From: Flagellimonas marinaquae
Lineage (GTDB): Bacteria; Bacteroidota; Bacteroidia; Flavobacteriales; Flavobacteriaceae
NCBI RefSeq assembly: GCF_023716465.1
Contig: NZ_CP092415.1
Coordinates: forward strand, 2,395,501 to 2,459,500
Direction: 5' to 3'
DNA: 64,000 nt
Below are positions 1-8,782 of this stretch, piece by piece; the stretch's first letter is position 1; each line of letters opens with the position of its first letter. A model generated the notes under the pieces. It did not search any database. It had not been told where the DNA came from and saw only the letters and a list, made by a program, of their open reading frames with translations. A program made the position numbers and the translations under genes.

Positions 1-280
1 GTGGGTCGCCATAAATAATGGAATAGGCGCCATTTTCTTGCGACCATTTAAAATCGGTGTAAAAATCTAATTGGGAGTTGGTGTATCTCTGGTATCTTCC
101 TAGATAGACATCGTTAAAAATCCACTCTTCACGGATCGTGTTCGAATTTTTTCCTTCAATAGTTGAAGATGCAGTTTTTGCCCAGATACCCAGAATGGGA
201 TCGTGGTTGTCCGGAACACTGGTACAGTTGCTTATGGCTATAATGCCAAGAATGGACAACAATGAAAAGAGCTTTTTCAT
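1..280 (-). CDS. Putative lipoprotein, C-terminus cut by the window edge
   Basis: The reverse strand from ATG at 280 stays open for 93 codons to the left edge, so the gene is partial. The N-terminus has the form of a lipoprotein signal peptide: MKKLFSLLSILGIIAISNC, with a plausible lipobox Cys at residue 19. The mature part begins near DPILGIWAKTASS and continues with aromatic, strand-like sequence (EEWIFNDVYLGRYQRY, FKWSQENGAYSII). This resembles small lipocalin-like lipoproteins of Bacteroidetes, but I only infer that fold. The gene is divergent from mdh across a 243-bp gap. Certainty that it is coding is good; function is unknown. Confidence 0.75.
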   Translation of the reverse strand, partial: MKKLFSLLSILGIIAISNCTSVPDNHDPILGIWAKTASSTIEGKNSNTIREEWIFNDVYLGRYQRYTNSQLDFYTDFKWSQENGAYSIIYGDP

Positions 281-490
281 AGGTCAAGTAGGTTACGTTA
301 AATTTGGGACTATAAGAACGTAGGTTTGTAAGAATCTATTGTATAAAACGGATAAAATATTTTATTGCACAACTCTTATGCTGCTCAAGAGTGATCTAGG
401 CATCGTTAAATCCATGTCAACTTTGTTGTTTTTACCGGAATTGATGGTCTAAAACTGGTAAATGTCAGTTTTTATCTGCCCTAAATGCCT

Positions 491-498
491 TATTTTTG
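491..498 (+). promoter_or_regulatory. Possible -7 element (TAnnTTTG) of mdh
   Basis: TATTTTTG matches the Bacteroidetes -7 consensus TAnnTTTG and lies 26 bp before the mdh ATG. No clear TTG -33 element sits 17-23 bp upstream; the best candidate is a T-rich stretch near 469-473. The call is tentative. Confidence 0.35.
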
Positions 499-523
499 AG
501 GACTAAAATTTAAATCTATACAA

Positions 524-1450
524 ATGAAAGTTACCGTAGTAGGAGCAGGCGCAGTTGGAGCAAGTTGCGCTGAGTACATAGCAATGAAAAATTTTGCATC
601 GGAAGTAGTTTTATTGGACATCAAAGAAGGGTATGCCGAAGGTAAGGCCATGGATTTGATGCAAACGGCATCATTGAACGGATTTGATACCAAAATTACC
701 GGGTCTACCAGCGATTATGGTAAGACTGCCAATAGCGACATTGCAGTGATCACTTCGGGAATTCCTCGTAAACCTGGTATGACGCGTGAAGAGTTGATAG
801 GTATTAATGCCGGCATTGTGAAAACAGTGGCCACAAGCCTTTTGGAGCACTCCCCTAACGTAACTATTATTGTAGTGAGCAACCCAATGGATACGATGAC
901 CTATTTGGTGCACAAAGCAACAGGACTTCCTAAAAATAGAATTATAGGAATGGGTGGAGCTTTGGACAGTGCCCGTTTCAAATATAGATTGGCCCAAGCC
1001 TTGGAAGCACCTATTTCAGATGTGGATGGTATGGTGATCGGCGGGCACAGCGATAAAGGAATGGTGCCCTTGATCGGCCATGCTACAAGAAACAGTGTAA
1101 AAGTTTCCGAGTTCCTATCCGAAGAAAAAATGAACTGGGTTGTGGAAGAAACCAAAGTTGGAGGTGCTACTTTGACCGGATTGTTGGGTACAAGTGCTTG
1201 GTATGCCCCAGGTGCTGCCGTTTCCAGCTTGGTCCAGGCCATTGCATGTGATCAAAAGAAAATGTTCCCTTGCTCATCACTGTTGGAAGGTGAGTACGGA
1301 CTAAACGATATTTGTATAGGGGTGCCGGTAATCCTAGGTAAAAATGGTATCGAGAAAATTGTAGAGATAGAATTGTCCGATGCCGAAAAGGCCAAAATGC
1401 AGGAAAGTGCCGAAGGTGTAAAAAAGACCAACGGACTGCTAGAGGTTTAG
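524..1450 (+). CDS. mdh: Malate dehydrogenase
   Basis: This is NAD-dependent malate dehydrogenase (malate to oxaloacetate, TCA cycle, cytosol). At 308 aa it has the usual length for the LDH-like bacterial MDH group. The N-terminal Rossmann motif is GAGAVG at residues 7-12, with the NAD-selecting Asp at 32. The substrate-binding Arg pair is in PRKPGMTREE (R82, R88). Catalytic Asp148 and substrate Arg151 are in GALDSARFKYR, and the catalytic His175 is in IGGHSDKGMVPL. That last motif departs from the common GGHGDTMVPL. The gene stands alone, with a large hairpin followed by T residues downstream. The function call is firm. Confidence 0.96.
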   Translation: MKVTVVGAGAVGASCAEYIAMKNFASEVVLLDIKEGYAEGKAMDLMQTASLNGFDTKITGSTSDYGKTANSDIAVITSGIPRKPGMTREELIGINAGIVKTVATSLLEHSPNVTIIVVSNPMDTMTYLVHKATGLPKNRIIGMGGALDSARFKYRLAQALEAPISDVDGMVIGGHSDKGMVPLIGHATRNSVKVSEFLSEEKMNWVVEETKVGGATLTGLLGTSAWYAPGAAVSSLVQAIACDQKKMFPCSSLLEGEYGLNDICIGVPVILGKNGIEKIVEIELSDAEKAKMQESAEGVKKTNGLLEV

Positions 1451-1473
1451 ATTTAAAAATCTATCGGTTAAAG

Positions 1474-1553
1474 TGTCATTTTGGGCATCGACCAAAAGAA
1501 AATTACCATCAAATTAAATGGAAATTTCTAGGTTTGTCCGGGATGACATTTTT
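1474..1553 (+). repeat. Long imperfect palindrome ending in a T-run, possible terminator or repeat remnant
   Basis: Arms at 1474-1487 (TGTCATTTTGGGCA) and 1535-1548 (TGTCCGGGATGACA) pair over 14 positions in RNA when G-U pairs are allowed, around a 47-nt loop. A T-run follows at 1549-1553. It lies 24 bp after the mdh stop and may terminate mdh. The arm sequence resembles palindromic intergenic repeats seen in flavobacterial genomes (TGTCAT...ATGACA ends); that resemblance is from memory. Confidence 0.5.
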
Positions 1554-1602
1554 AATTTTATACCGTAACTATTAACAGTAATTGCAATTACATCAAATTC
1601 TA

Positions 1603-1633
1603 TTGTCAAATCTTATCGGAAATGATATATTTG
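1603..1633 (+). promoter_or_regulatory. Bacteroidetes-type promoter of secDF
   Basis: TTG at 1603-1605 and TATATTTG at 1626-1633 are separated by 20 bp. This fits the sigma-A consensus of Bacteroidetes (TTG, 17-23 bp, TAnnTTTG). The secDF ATG follows 38 bp later, leaving a short leader. Confidence 0.7.
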
Positions 1634-1671
1634 CACGCTGTTTAAGAAAACTTCTAAAAAATTAACAATCA

Positions 1672-4641
1672 ATGCAGAATAAAGGACTTATAAGGCTTTT
1701 CGCGATCCTTTTTGGCTTGGTGAGCATCTATCAGTTATCTTATACTTTCATCACTAATAAGTTGGAGAAAGATGCTGAGGCTTACGCAATTGGCCAAATT
1801 TCGGAGGCTGAGGAAGATTATGTTGCAAAGCGCGAAGCTTTAGAGGCATCGTACTTGGATTCCATCAGTGATAATACTGTTTTGGGGTATACGAGCTACG
1901 CGGATGCCAAAACAAAAGAGTTGAACAAAGGATTGGACCTTAAAGGAGGTATCAACGTTACCCTTCAGATTTCCGTTAAGGATATTTTGAAAGGCTTGGC
2001 CAACAACACCAAGAACCCTGTGTTCAACAAAGCCTTGGCAGATGCCGACGAAGCATCAAAAAATAGTGACAACACCTATTTGGAACTGTTTTTCGAAGCT
2101 TTTGACAATATCAAAGGAGATACCAAACTGGCCTCACCGGACATTTTTGCCAATAAAGGACTGAGCGATGATATTAATTTTCAAATGTCCGATGATGAGG
2201 TAAAACCCATCATCAGAAGAAAGATTGATGAATCCATAGTTTCTGCGTTCGAAGTTTTGCGAGAGCGTATCGATGGTTTTGGGGTAACACAGCCCAATAT
2301 TCAAAGAGAAGGTAACTCGGGAAGAATTTTAGTGGAACTTCCAGGGGCCAAGGATATTGCCCGTGCCCAGGAATTGTTGTCCAGTACGGCACAGTTGGAA
2401 TTTTGGGAAACCTATCCACAGAGCAACCAAAGTATTGCAACGTTTTTGGTTAATGCCAACGAACGTTTAAAAGAGATTTTGGAGCCGAAAACATCTACCG
2501 AGGACGAAATCTCAAAACCGGAATCGGAAATTGATTCCCTGCTATCCGATGTAGCTCAAGACTCGTTGGATATGTCACAGGATGCCAATCCGATTTTGGG
2601 TAAATTGATTCCAGCCGATCCAGGGAGTCACGCCATAGCAAGAGCCTTGGTGGCCGATACCGCAGAAATTGGCGGGTATTTAAGAATGCCTGCAATTAAA
2701 AGGCTATTGCCGAATGATGTTCAGTTTACCAAATTCCTTTGGGAAAGACCTTCGCAAGATGCGGAAATAGTTGACTTGTATGCTTTGAAATCCAACCGAG
2801 AAGGTACACCAAGGATTAGCGGAGATGTTGTTTCCGATGCTCAGGATACCTTTGATCAGTTCAATAAACCGGCCGTTAGCATGACGATGAATACTCGTGG
2901 TGCCAAAGAATGGGAAGAATTAACGGGGGATGCCTACAACAACCAAACAGGTATTGCCATTGTATTGGATAACAAAGTGTACACTGCACCTGGGGTTTCT
3001 TCGGGGCCAATTTCTGGTGGGCGTTCGGAGATTACGGGAACATTTACTGTAAACGAGACCAAAGATATTGCCAACGTTTTGCGTGCGGGTAAACTTCCTG
3101 CTTCTGCGGATATTATCCAGTCAGAAGTGGTAGGCCCATCTTTGGGTCAAGAAGCTATCGATAGTGGATTTATGTCCTTTATGATCGCCATGGCGTTCGT
3201 ATTGCTTTGGATGATATTCTACTACGGTAGGGCAGGAGTGTTTGCGGATATCGCTTTGGTATTCAATATTTTGTTGATTTTTGGTGTGCTGACCAGCCTT
3301 GGCGCTGTATTGACATTGCCAGGTATTGCGGGTATTGTACTGACTATAGGTATGTCGGTAGATGCCAACGTACTTATTTTTGAAAGGGTTAAAGAAGAGT
3401 TGGCGCGAGGAAAAGGAAAGGCACAAGCCATAGCCGATGGTTTTGGAAACGCTTTGTCCTCTATTTTGGATGCCAATATTACTACAGGTCTTACCGCGAT
3501 CATTCTTTTTGTTTTTGGTTCAGGACCAATTAAAGGTTTTGCCACGACCTTGATGATCGGTATTGTTACTTCCTTGTTCACGGCCATTTTTGTTACTCGA
3601 TTAATGATCGAGGCCTACACGAGCAAAAAAGGAAGGCGCCTCGATTTCAGTACAGGTATCACAAAGAACCTGTTTACCAATTTGGATATCAACTTCTTGT
3701 CCAAACGAAAGATCGCCTATGTGGTATCCGCCATTTTGGTAGCGGTGAGTGTTTTCTCGTTGTTTACCAATGGACTTAACCAAGGGGTTGATTTTATAGG
3801 AGGACGTTCTTATCAAATCCGTTTTGAGAAAGCTGTGAACCCTTCAGAGATTGCATCCGAACTTAATACGGTATTCGGTAGTGGTACCAATGTGAAAACT
3901 TTTGGTGATGCCAATCAGATAAAAGTGACCACACCATACAAAGTGGATCAAGAAGGAGTGGAGATAGATACGGAGATCCAGGATAAGCTGTACACATCGC
4001 TACAAAAATATTTGCCAGACGGAACTTCTTTTGAAGATTTTACCGTTGGTGCTTCCGAAAAATCTATCGGTATCCTTCAATCTGTTAAGGTTGGGCCTAC
4101 CATCGCGGATGATATCAAGAAAAACGCTTTCTTGGCCATTATCGGTTCCTTGGCGGTAGTATTCCTTTATATTCTTTTCAGGTTTAGAAAATGGCAGTTC
4201 TCTTTAGGGGCTGTGGTAGCGGTATTCCACGATGTTATGATCGTTTTGGGTATATTCTCCCTTACAGGTAGTATAATGCCGTTCAACATGGAAATTGACC
4301 AAGCCTTTATTGCGGCCATCCTAACCGTAATTGGTTATTCCCTGAACGATACGGTGGTAGTATTCGACCGTATTCGTGAAGTAACTGGTCTAAAAGGCTG
4401 GAAGGGCGGAGAGCACATTAACTTGGCATTGAACAGTACATTGAGCCGAACCTTGAACACCTCGCTTACCACATTGATCGTGTTGTTGGCTATCTTTATT
4501 TTTGGAGGCGAGAGCCTAAGAGGATTTATGTTCGCGATGATCATTGGTGTAATCGTAGGTACATATTCATCTGTATTTATCGCAACACCGGTGATGTTCG
4601 ATTCATTAAAGAACAAAGTTGCTGAAGCAACCGAATCGTAG
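1672..4641 (+). CDS. secDF: SecD-SecF fusion, protein translocase subunit
   Basis: SecDF is the proton-driven accessory of the SecYEG translocon and promotes late export steps at the inner membrane. The 989-aa protein fuses SecD and SecF, as is usual in Bacteroidetes. An N-terminal membrane segment (about residues 6-27) precedes the SecD D1 motif GLDLKGG (87-93), the periplasmic P1 domain and a first group of TM helices containing TIGMSVDANVLIFER. The SecF half begins near residue 680, with GVDFIGG at about 705-711 and a second TM group containing YSLNDTVVVFDRIRE. It is transcribed alone between a good promoter and a strong terminator. Confidence 0.97.
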   Translation: MQNKGLIRLFAILFGLVSIYQLSYTFITNKLEKDAEAYAIGQISEAEEDYVAKREALEASYLDSISDNTVLGYTSYADAKTKELNKGLDLKGGINVTLQISVKDILKGLANNTKNPVFNKALADADEASKNSDNTYLELFFEAFDNIKGDTKLASPDIFANKGLSDDINFQMSDDEVKPIIRRKIDESIVSAFEVLRERIDGFGVTQPNIQREGNSGRILVELPGAKDIARAQELLSSTAQLEFWETYPQSNQSIATFLVNANERLKEILEPKTSTEDEISKPESEIDSLLSDVAQDSLDMSQDANPILGKLIPADPGSHAIARALVADTAEIGGYLRMPAIKRLLPNDVQFTKFLWERPSQDAEIVDLYALKSNREGTPRISGDVVSDAQDTFDQFNKPAVSMTMNTRGAKEWEELTGDAYNNQTGIAIVLDNKVYTAPGVSSGPISGGRSEITGTFTVNETKDIANVLRAGKLPASADIIQSEVVGPSLGQEAIDSGFMSFMIAMAFVLLWMIFYYGRAGVFADIALVFNILLIFGVLTSLGAVLTLPGIAGIVLTIGMSVDANVLIFERVKEELARGKGKAQAIADGFGNALSSILDANITTGLTAIILFVFGSGPIKGFATTLMIGIVTSLFTAIFVTRLMIEAYTSKKGRRLDFSTGITKNLFTNLDINFLSKRKIAYVVSAILVAVSVFSLFTNGLNQGVDFIGGRSYQIRFEKAVNPSEIASELNTVFGSGTNVKTFGDANQIKVTTPYKVDQEGVEIDTEIQDKLYTSLQKYLPDGTSFEDFTVGASEKSIGILQSVKVGPTIADDIKKNAFLAIIGSLAVVFLYILFRFRKWQFSLGAVVAVFHDVMIVLGIFSLTGSIMPFNMEIDQAFIAAILTVIGYSLNDTVVVFDRIREVTGLKGWKGGEHINLALNSTLSRTLNTSLTTLIVLLAIFIFGGESLRGFMFAMIIGVIVGTYSSVFIATPVMFDSLKNKVAEATES

Positions 4642-4671
4642 TTTTTCGTTTTTTATATTACACTTTATATT

Positions 4672-4701
4672 AAAGACCCTCTTTTTAGAGGGTCTTTTTT
4701 T
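4672..4701 (+). terminator. Rho-independent terminator of secDF
   Basis: An 11-bp perfect stem (4672-4682 with 4687-4697) closes a TTTT loop and runs into a T-run. It lies 31 bp after the secDF stop, between secDF and the convergent ABC gene. Confidence 0.9.
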
Positions 4702-4774
4702 GTGAACTATCCTGAATAAATACAATCAGTGATCAAATCAGTGGTTTTTGTAAAAAAATGCACCGTGCGCCAAT

Positions 4775-6034
4775 CTATTTATGAATTTTTTGTGATGGTT
4801 TACCCGTCGATCCCATTTCGGATGGTTGTAGTTCAAAGATGTGTTCTGGATGTAACTGAGGTTCTTCTCTATGTGAGACAAAAACTATGGCAGTGTCGCT
4901 TTCTTTGGCCACCTTGTTCACCAGGGCAACAAAAAGATTGGCGCTCTTATCGTCAAGTCCAGCAGTAGGTTCGTCCAAAATTAACAAAGGAGGGTGTTTT
5001 ATCATGGCCCGTGCCATCATAAGTAATCGGCTTTCACCAATTGTTAGATCTTTGAAATACTCATTTTTTCGAGTTTCCAAATTGAGTAGTTGTAGCCATT
5101 GTTCGGCCAAATTTTTTTCACGGTCGGTTGGTTGTACATACAGTCCTATGGAATCGTGCAGGCCAGAAATGATCATATTTTCCAGACTGTGGTATCCTTT
5201 AAATGTATTGGTGATTACCGGAGTGTAATAGCCGATGTTTTGTTTGAGGTCCCAAACACTTTCACCCTTGCCCTTTTGTAGGCCAAAAATGGTCAAATCT
5301 TGGCCGTAACCTTTATGGCTGTCCCCTGTGATCATGGACAATAGTGTGGACTTTCCGCTTCCATTCGGACCTTTCAATTGCCAAAACTCTCCTTTGTTTA
5401 TGGTCCAATCTATATTGTTCAGTACTTGGCGGCCATTAAAGCTGACCGAAACCTTCTTAAAACTTACCAGTTCCTTATGGTCAATTTTGACTTGTGACAA
5501 AGATGGAGGAATGGTGCCATTAAAAGGTATGGGTTCCATTTTGTTTTGCGTCCAAAACTCATCGGATGAACAATAGTGGTGTAGCGTATTTCCATCAAGT
5601 TTAAAAAAATCGGAAGTGTTGGGCAAAATATCATCCAATCTACTGACCAATTGTACCAAAATTTTGTTTGATGAAATATTTACAAGTTCTTCTTTTAATT
5701 TGGCTTGTGTGTCAGTGTCCAAATTATCGAATGGATTTATCAAGATTAAAAAATCCAGGTCTTTTTGAAGCAGATAGGTAAGTAGCGCTTTTTTTTGCTC
5801 TCCACTGCTCATGGTTTTTAACGGCTGTTCGCTGTCCTTGGTCAAAATTTTAATATCGTGGCGTTCCTCTTCGTCCATATAACGGTCAATTTCTGACTTT
5901 GAGAAAAGCAAACCTTTTAAGTTCTGTAGTTCGAGCAGCCCATCAATTGGATCGTTCTTCAATAGATTTTGAACCAATTGTTTGGTATTGGAATTGTTCT
6001 GCGTAAGGATAGTGTAGCTTTTGTGTAGCTTCAT
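4775..6034 (-). CDS. ModF-like ABC ATPase with two nucleotide-binding halves
   Basis: The 419-aa cytosolic protein has two ABC-ATPase halves and no membrane segment, as in ModF/PhrA-type proteins. The N-terminal half keeps a signature (MSSGEQ, 75-80) and a Walker-B-like strand (LDFLILINPFDNLD) but shows no Walker A P-loop. The C-terminal half is complete in outline: Walker A GPNGSGKST (222-230), signature TIGES (331-335, degenerate from LSGGQ), Walker B LLILDEPTAG (350-359) and an H-loop (VSHREE). No permease is nearby, so a transport role is not supported. It ends a leftward run after the GNAT gene, with a 30-bp gap. Confidence 0.85.
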   Translation of the reverse strand: MKLHKSYTILTQNNSNTKQLVQNLLKNDPIDGLLELQNLKGLLFSKSEIDRYMDEEERHDIKILTKDSEQPLKTMSSGEQKKALLTYLLQKDLDFLILINPFDNLDTDTQAKLKEELVNISSNKILVQLVSRLDDILPNTSDFFKLDGNTLHHYCSSDEFWTQNKMEPIPFNGTIPPSLSQVKIDHKELVSFKKVSVSFNGRQVLNNIDWTINKGEFWQLKGPNGSGKSTLLSMITGDSHKGYGQDLTIFGLQKGKGESVWDLKQNIGYYTPVITNTFKGYHSLENMIISGLHDSIGLYVQPTDREKNLAEQWLQLLNLETRKNEYFKDLTIGESRLLMMARAMIKHPPLLILDEPTAGLDDKSANLFVALVNKVAKESDTAIVFVSHREEPQLHPEHIFELQPSEMGSTGKPSQKIHK

Positions 6035-6064
6035 GAGGCAATTGGTATTGCCTTAAAATTACGA

Positions 6065-6589
6065 TTATCCTCGCTTAACTCTAAAAATATGTACGGGATT
6101 GTTCTTGTAGACTGTTGTTTTGTCCAAGTACATACCATTGTTTATTGCGACTTTTTGGGAGGGTATGTTGTCCACATGGATAATGGAGATCAGGGAATCC
6201 GAAAAATTGTTTTCAAACGCAAAGGCCTTACATTTTCGGGCAGCTTCAGATGCAAGACCCTTAAGCCAATAATTGGGTAGAACGGAATAGCCAATTTCCA
6301 GTTCCTTTACATTGTCCACAGTTTGAACTAGGAGTCCGCAAATACCGATCAGTTTTCCGGATTCTTTTAAAATTAGGGCGTTCATGCCACCTAAATCGTT
6401 TTGATAGCGTTCAAATACCCGTTCGAACTGTGCTTTGCAAGCTTCTACGGGATCTTTGGGCAGACCGTCCCAGTATTGTGTGGATCTTGGGTCGTTGTAG
6501 AAAGGGAGCCAATCTTCGAAATCCGAATCGGTCAACTTACGATAAAGCAGTCGGTCGGATGTTTGGTTGTCCAGTAGGTATTTAGACAT
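6065..6589 (-). CDS. GNAT-family N-acetyltransferase (RimJ/RimL-like)
   Basis: The 174-aa protein has the acetyl-CoA-dependent GNAT fold of the RimJ/RimL type. Visible family features are the N-terminal TDRLLYRKLTDSDFEDWLPF, the central GICGLLVQTVDNVKELEIGY strand pair, and an acetyl-CoA-binding region at YWLKGLASEAARKCKAFAFE, where the usual Q/RxxGxG/A loop is reduced to LKGLAS. The C-terminal NIPSQKVAINNGMY matches the usual N-x-x-S-x-x-x-x-x-x-x-G segment. Its start abuts the stop of the DUF192 gene, so the two are probably cotranscribed. The substrate cannot be read from sequence. Confidence 0.85.
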   Translation of the reverse strand: MSKYLLDNQTSDRLLYRKLTDSDFEDWLPFYNDPRSTQYWDGLPKDPVEACKAQFERVFERYQNDLGGMNALILKESGKLIGICGLLVQTVDNVKELEIGYSVLPNYWLKGLASEAARKCKAFAFENNFSDSLISIIHVDNIPSQKVAINNGMYLDKTTVYKNNPVHIFRVKRG

Positions 6590-7075
6590 TTAATCACGTG
6601 TAAATGAAATACTATCACCAACTTGTAGTCCCAATTTATCCGAAAGCCCTGCGTTAATTTCAAATACATATCTTGCAGGGATATTGGATGGTAAGGTATC
6701 TTCATTGAACGGTTGGGCGTTTTTCTGAAAGCTCACGATCTTCATTCCTGAATCAATGTAAATTATATCCAAGGGAATTTCTGTGTTCTTCATGTAAAAG
6801 TACTGCAAGGATTCTGTGGGCTGAATAAATAGCATTCCTCGATTCTCTTTCATGGATTTTCGGTACATTAACCCAGTTTGGGTCTCGTATTCCGATTCGG
6901 CAATCTCGATTTCAAAACTAGCCTTTATGGCTTCTGATTCCTCAGAAAGAATGGTTAGCTCTCCTTCTTTTGTAAAGGAAACCGTTTGTGTTTTAATGGC
7001 TTGTTTGGATTCGCTCTTGCACGATACCAGAATCAAAACAACCGTGAATACTATTATTTTTCCAAAATTTGCCAT
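6590..7075 (-). CDS. DUF192 lipoprotein
   Basis: The 161-aa protein has a lipoprotein signal peptide (hydrophobic IIVFTVVLILVSC, Cys at 19) and a single DUF192 domain from about residue 50. Family signatures include QTGLMYRKSMKENRGMLFI, FYMKNTEIPLDIIYID and the closing ARYVFEINAGLSDKLGLQVGD. DUF192 proteins are small, exported and of unknown biochemical role. The gene sits 4 bp after lgt and directly before the GNAT gene; the lgt link is apt for a lipoprotein but may be chance. Confidence 0.88.
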   Translation of the reverse strand: MANFGKIIVFTVVLILVSCKSESKQAIKTQTVSFTKEGELTILSEESEAIKASFEIEIAESEYETQTGLMYRKSMKENRGMLFIQPTESLQYFYMKNTEIPLDIIYIDSGMKIVSFQKNAQPFNEDTLPSNIPARYVFEINAGLSDKLGLQVGDSISFTRD

Positions 7076-7079
7076 GTCG

Positions 7080-8042
7080 CTAAGGTTCTACAGGTGCTGG
7101 TTTTACCATAAAAAATACACCGATCAAAATCATGGGGATACTGAGCCATTGCCCAGTGGAAAGCATGCCGAGGGTATCTTCGAAACCGCCTTGGCTTTTT
7201 TTGTAGAATTCCACAAAGAACCTTACCACGAACAAAAGAACCATAAACAAACCAAAAAGGAAGCCTGGTTTGTTTTTCCAATCTGTTTTCCAGTAGAGCA
7301 GGTATAGAACCACGAATACGAAAATGTAACAAATGGCCTCGTACAATTGGGCGGGATGGCGAAATGGTATGGACTGTAAAACTTCAGAGAACTCCGGGTT
7401 GTGCTGAATGGCTTTGTAGGCTGCGTTCGGTGTTTTTTCTTTGGTGAGTGCCATCGCTTGATATGCAGGCATATCGTCCGAATCACGGATAAAACGAGTT
7501 GCTAGGAAATAGGCTTCATCCACTTTTTTTCCATTGATCTCGGAATTGAAAAAATTACCGAACCTTACAAATGCGGCACCGATTGCAGAGGGAACTACCA
7601 ACCTATCCAATAGCCAAAGCATTTTAATGTCTTTCCATTTACGAGTATACAACCAAATACCGATAATGGCAGCGATAGTAGCTCCATGACTGGCCAAGCC
7701 TGTAAAGCCGGTAAACTCGTACCCATTGATGATACCGAAGAGCGAACTGTTCGCGTTTTCGTGGATAGGTAAAAGGATTTCTGCCAAATGATCTTTATAG
7801 TAGTCCCAATCGTAAAAAAATACGTGCCCCAATCGTGCTCCGAGCATTATGGATACCACGGTATAAATAAAAAGGGAATCCAGTTTTTCCATGGACTTCT
7901 TTTCGTTCAAGAAGATTTTCTTCATGATGAACCAGCCTAGTATGAAGGCGGCAATCCATAGCAAATTGTAATATTTTATCTGTAGAAAACCCAGTTTAAA
8001 AAGAGTTCCTTCAGGGTTCCAGTCAAATCCTAGAAAGTACAT
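7080..8042 (-). CDS. lgt: Prolipoprotein diacylglyceryl transferase
   Basis: Lgt transfers diacylglycerol from phosphatidylglycerol to the lipobox Cys of prolipoproteins in the inner membrane. The 320-aa protein has about seven membrane segments. Conserved family stretches are ARLGHVFFYDWDYY, GLASHGATIAAIIGIW (containing the essential His), the Lgt signature near RFGNFFNSEINGK, and RHPAQLYEAICY. The product suits a genome segment with many lipoproteins. It follows yidD with a 67-bp gap and precedes the DUF192 lipoprotein gene. A segment near residues 185-230 is longer than in E. coli Lgt. Confidence 0.96.
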   Translation of the reverse strand: MYFLGFDWNPEGTLFKLGFLQIKYYNLLWIAAFILGWFIMKKIFLNEKKSMEKLDSLFIYTVVSIMLGARLGHVFFYDWDYYKDHLAEILLPIHENANSSLFGIINGYEFTGFTGLASHGATIAAIIGIWLYTRKWKDIKMLWLLDRLVVPSAIGAAFVRFGNFFNSEINGKKVDEAYFLATRFIRDSDDMPAYQAMALTKEKTPNAAYKAIQHNPEFSEVLQSIPFRHPAQLYEAICYIFVFVVLYLLYWKTDWKNKPGFLFGLFMVLLFVVRFFVEFYKKSQGGFEDTLGMLSTGQWLSIPMILIGVFFMVKPAPVEP

Positions 8043-8109
8043 TGAAATAAATTTTGGACTAATATAACTACTTTGAACGGTTGCAGGGTGTTAATTAAAG
8101 CGCAATTTT

Positions 8110-8331
8110 TTAAGGGACAGGATCATATCCGCTTCCTCCCCAGGGGTGGCAACTGGCTATACGTTTAATAGAAAGCCATCCGCCTTTAAAGAGTCCGTGC
8201 TTTTTTAAGGCTTCCAAGGTGTATTGTGAACAAGTGGGGGAATAGCGGCATGTGGAAGGAAACATGGGGGATATAAAAAGTTGGTAAAACCTTACCAACA
8301 AAACAAATGGCGCTATCAAAATTTTCTTCAT
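8110..8331 (-). CDS. yidD: Membrane protein insertion efficiency factor YidD
   Basis: The 73-aa protein matches the YidD family (Haemolytic domain), a small membrane-associated factor that helps YidC-mediated insertion. It has an N-terminal amphipathic/hydrophobic helix ([19 protein letters not shown]). The diagnostic cysteine block is [21 protein letters not shown], followed by [18 protein letters not shown]. In many bacteria yidD lies between rnpA and yidC; here it lies upstream of lgt, as is common in Flavobacteriia. Confidence 0.95.
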   Translation of the reverse strand: MKKILIAPFVLLVRFYQLFISPMFPSTCRYSPTCSQYTLEALKKHGLFKGGWLSIKRIASCHPWGGSGYDPVP

Positions 8332-8365
8332 ATTATCTTCCGGGTGAATCCAAGGACAAGGTATG

Positions 8366-8390
8366 AAAAAGCCCCGAATTTGTCGGGGCT
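8366..8390 (-). terminator. Rho-independent terminator of the ALDH-DUF779 operon
   Basis: On the reverse strand, an 8-bp G/C-rich stem (8390-8383 with 8377-8370, AGCCCCGA) with a 5-nt loop is followed by a U-run (8370-8366). It starts only 4 bp after the DUF779 stop codon and separates that operon from yidD. Confidence 0.88.
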
Positions 8391-8394
8391 TATG

Positions 8395-8781
8395 CTACAC
8401 TTCTTCTGCGGGTTGTACGGGCGCCAAATGTTCTCGTTCCCCATCCGTGTACAATCGTGATTTGATGACAAAACGGAGTCCCAACGGAATTTCCAGGCTA
8501 AAACTGGCACCACGTCCCGTGGTCACATCGACCGTGAGCTGTGTGTGTTTCCAGTATTCGAACTGGTCCTTACTCATAAAAAAATCACAGCCGTGGATGG
8601 TGCCCAACTTCACATCGTTCTCATTCAGCATCAACTCACCTTTTGGAAAGCACATGGGAGAGGAACCATCACAACAACCTCCACTTTGATGGAACATCAG
8701 TTCATCGTGGCGTTCCCTTAATTGATCAATTATTTTTATGGCATGGTCCGAAACCAACACACGTTTAATCAAGTTTTCCAT
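8395..8781 (-). CDS. DUF779 domain protein
   Basis: The 128-aa protein belongs to the DUF779 family. The diagnostic Cys-rich core is FHQSGGCCDGSSPMCFP (residues about 30-46), followed by IHGCDFFMS and WKHTQLTVDVTTGRGASFSLE. DUF779 genes are typically found directly beside acetaldehyde/alcohol-related aldehyde dehydrogenases, and this one is too, 1 bp downstream of ALDH. It may act as an accessory or metal-binding partner of that enzyme, but no activity is established to my knowledge. A terminator follows immediately. Confidence 0.9.
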   Translation of the reverse strand: MENLIKRVLVSDHAIKIIDQLRERHDELMFHQSGGCCDGSSPMCFPKGELMLNENDVKLGTIHGCDFFMSKDQFEYWKHTQLTVDVTTGRGASFSLEIPLGLRFVIKSRLYTDGEREHLAPVQPAEEV

Positions 8782-8782
8782 C

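Noticed and set aside
138..323. 61-codon open frame on the + strand
   Set aside because: It lies antisense to the partial lipoprotein gene (1-280, -), which has a clear signal peptide and better coding character.
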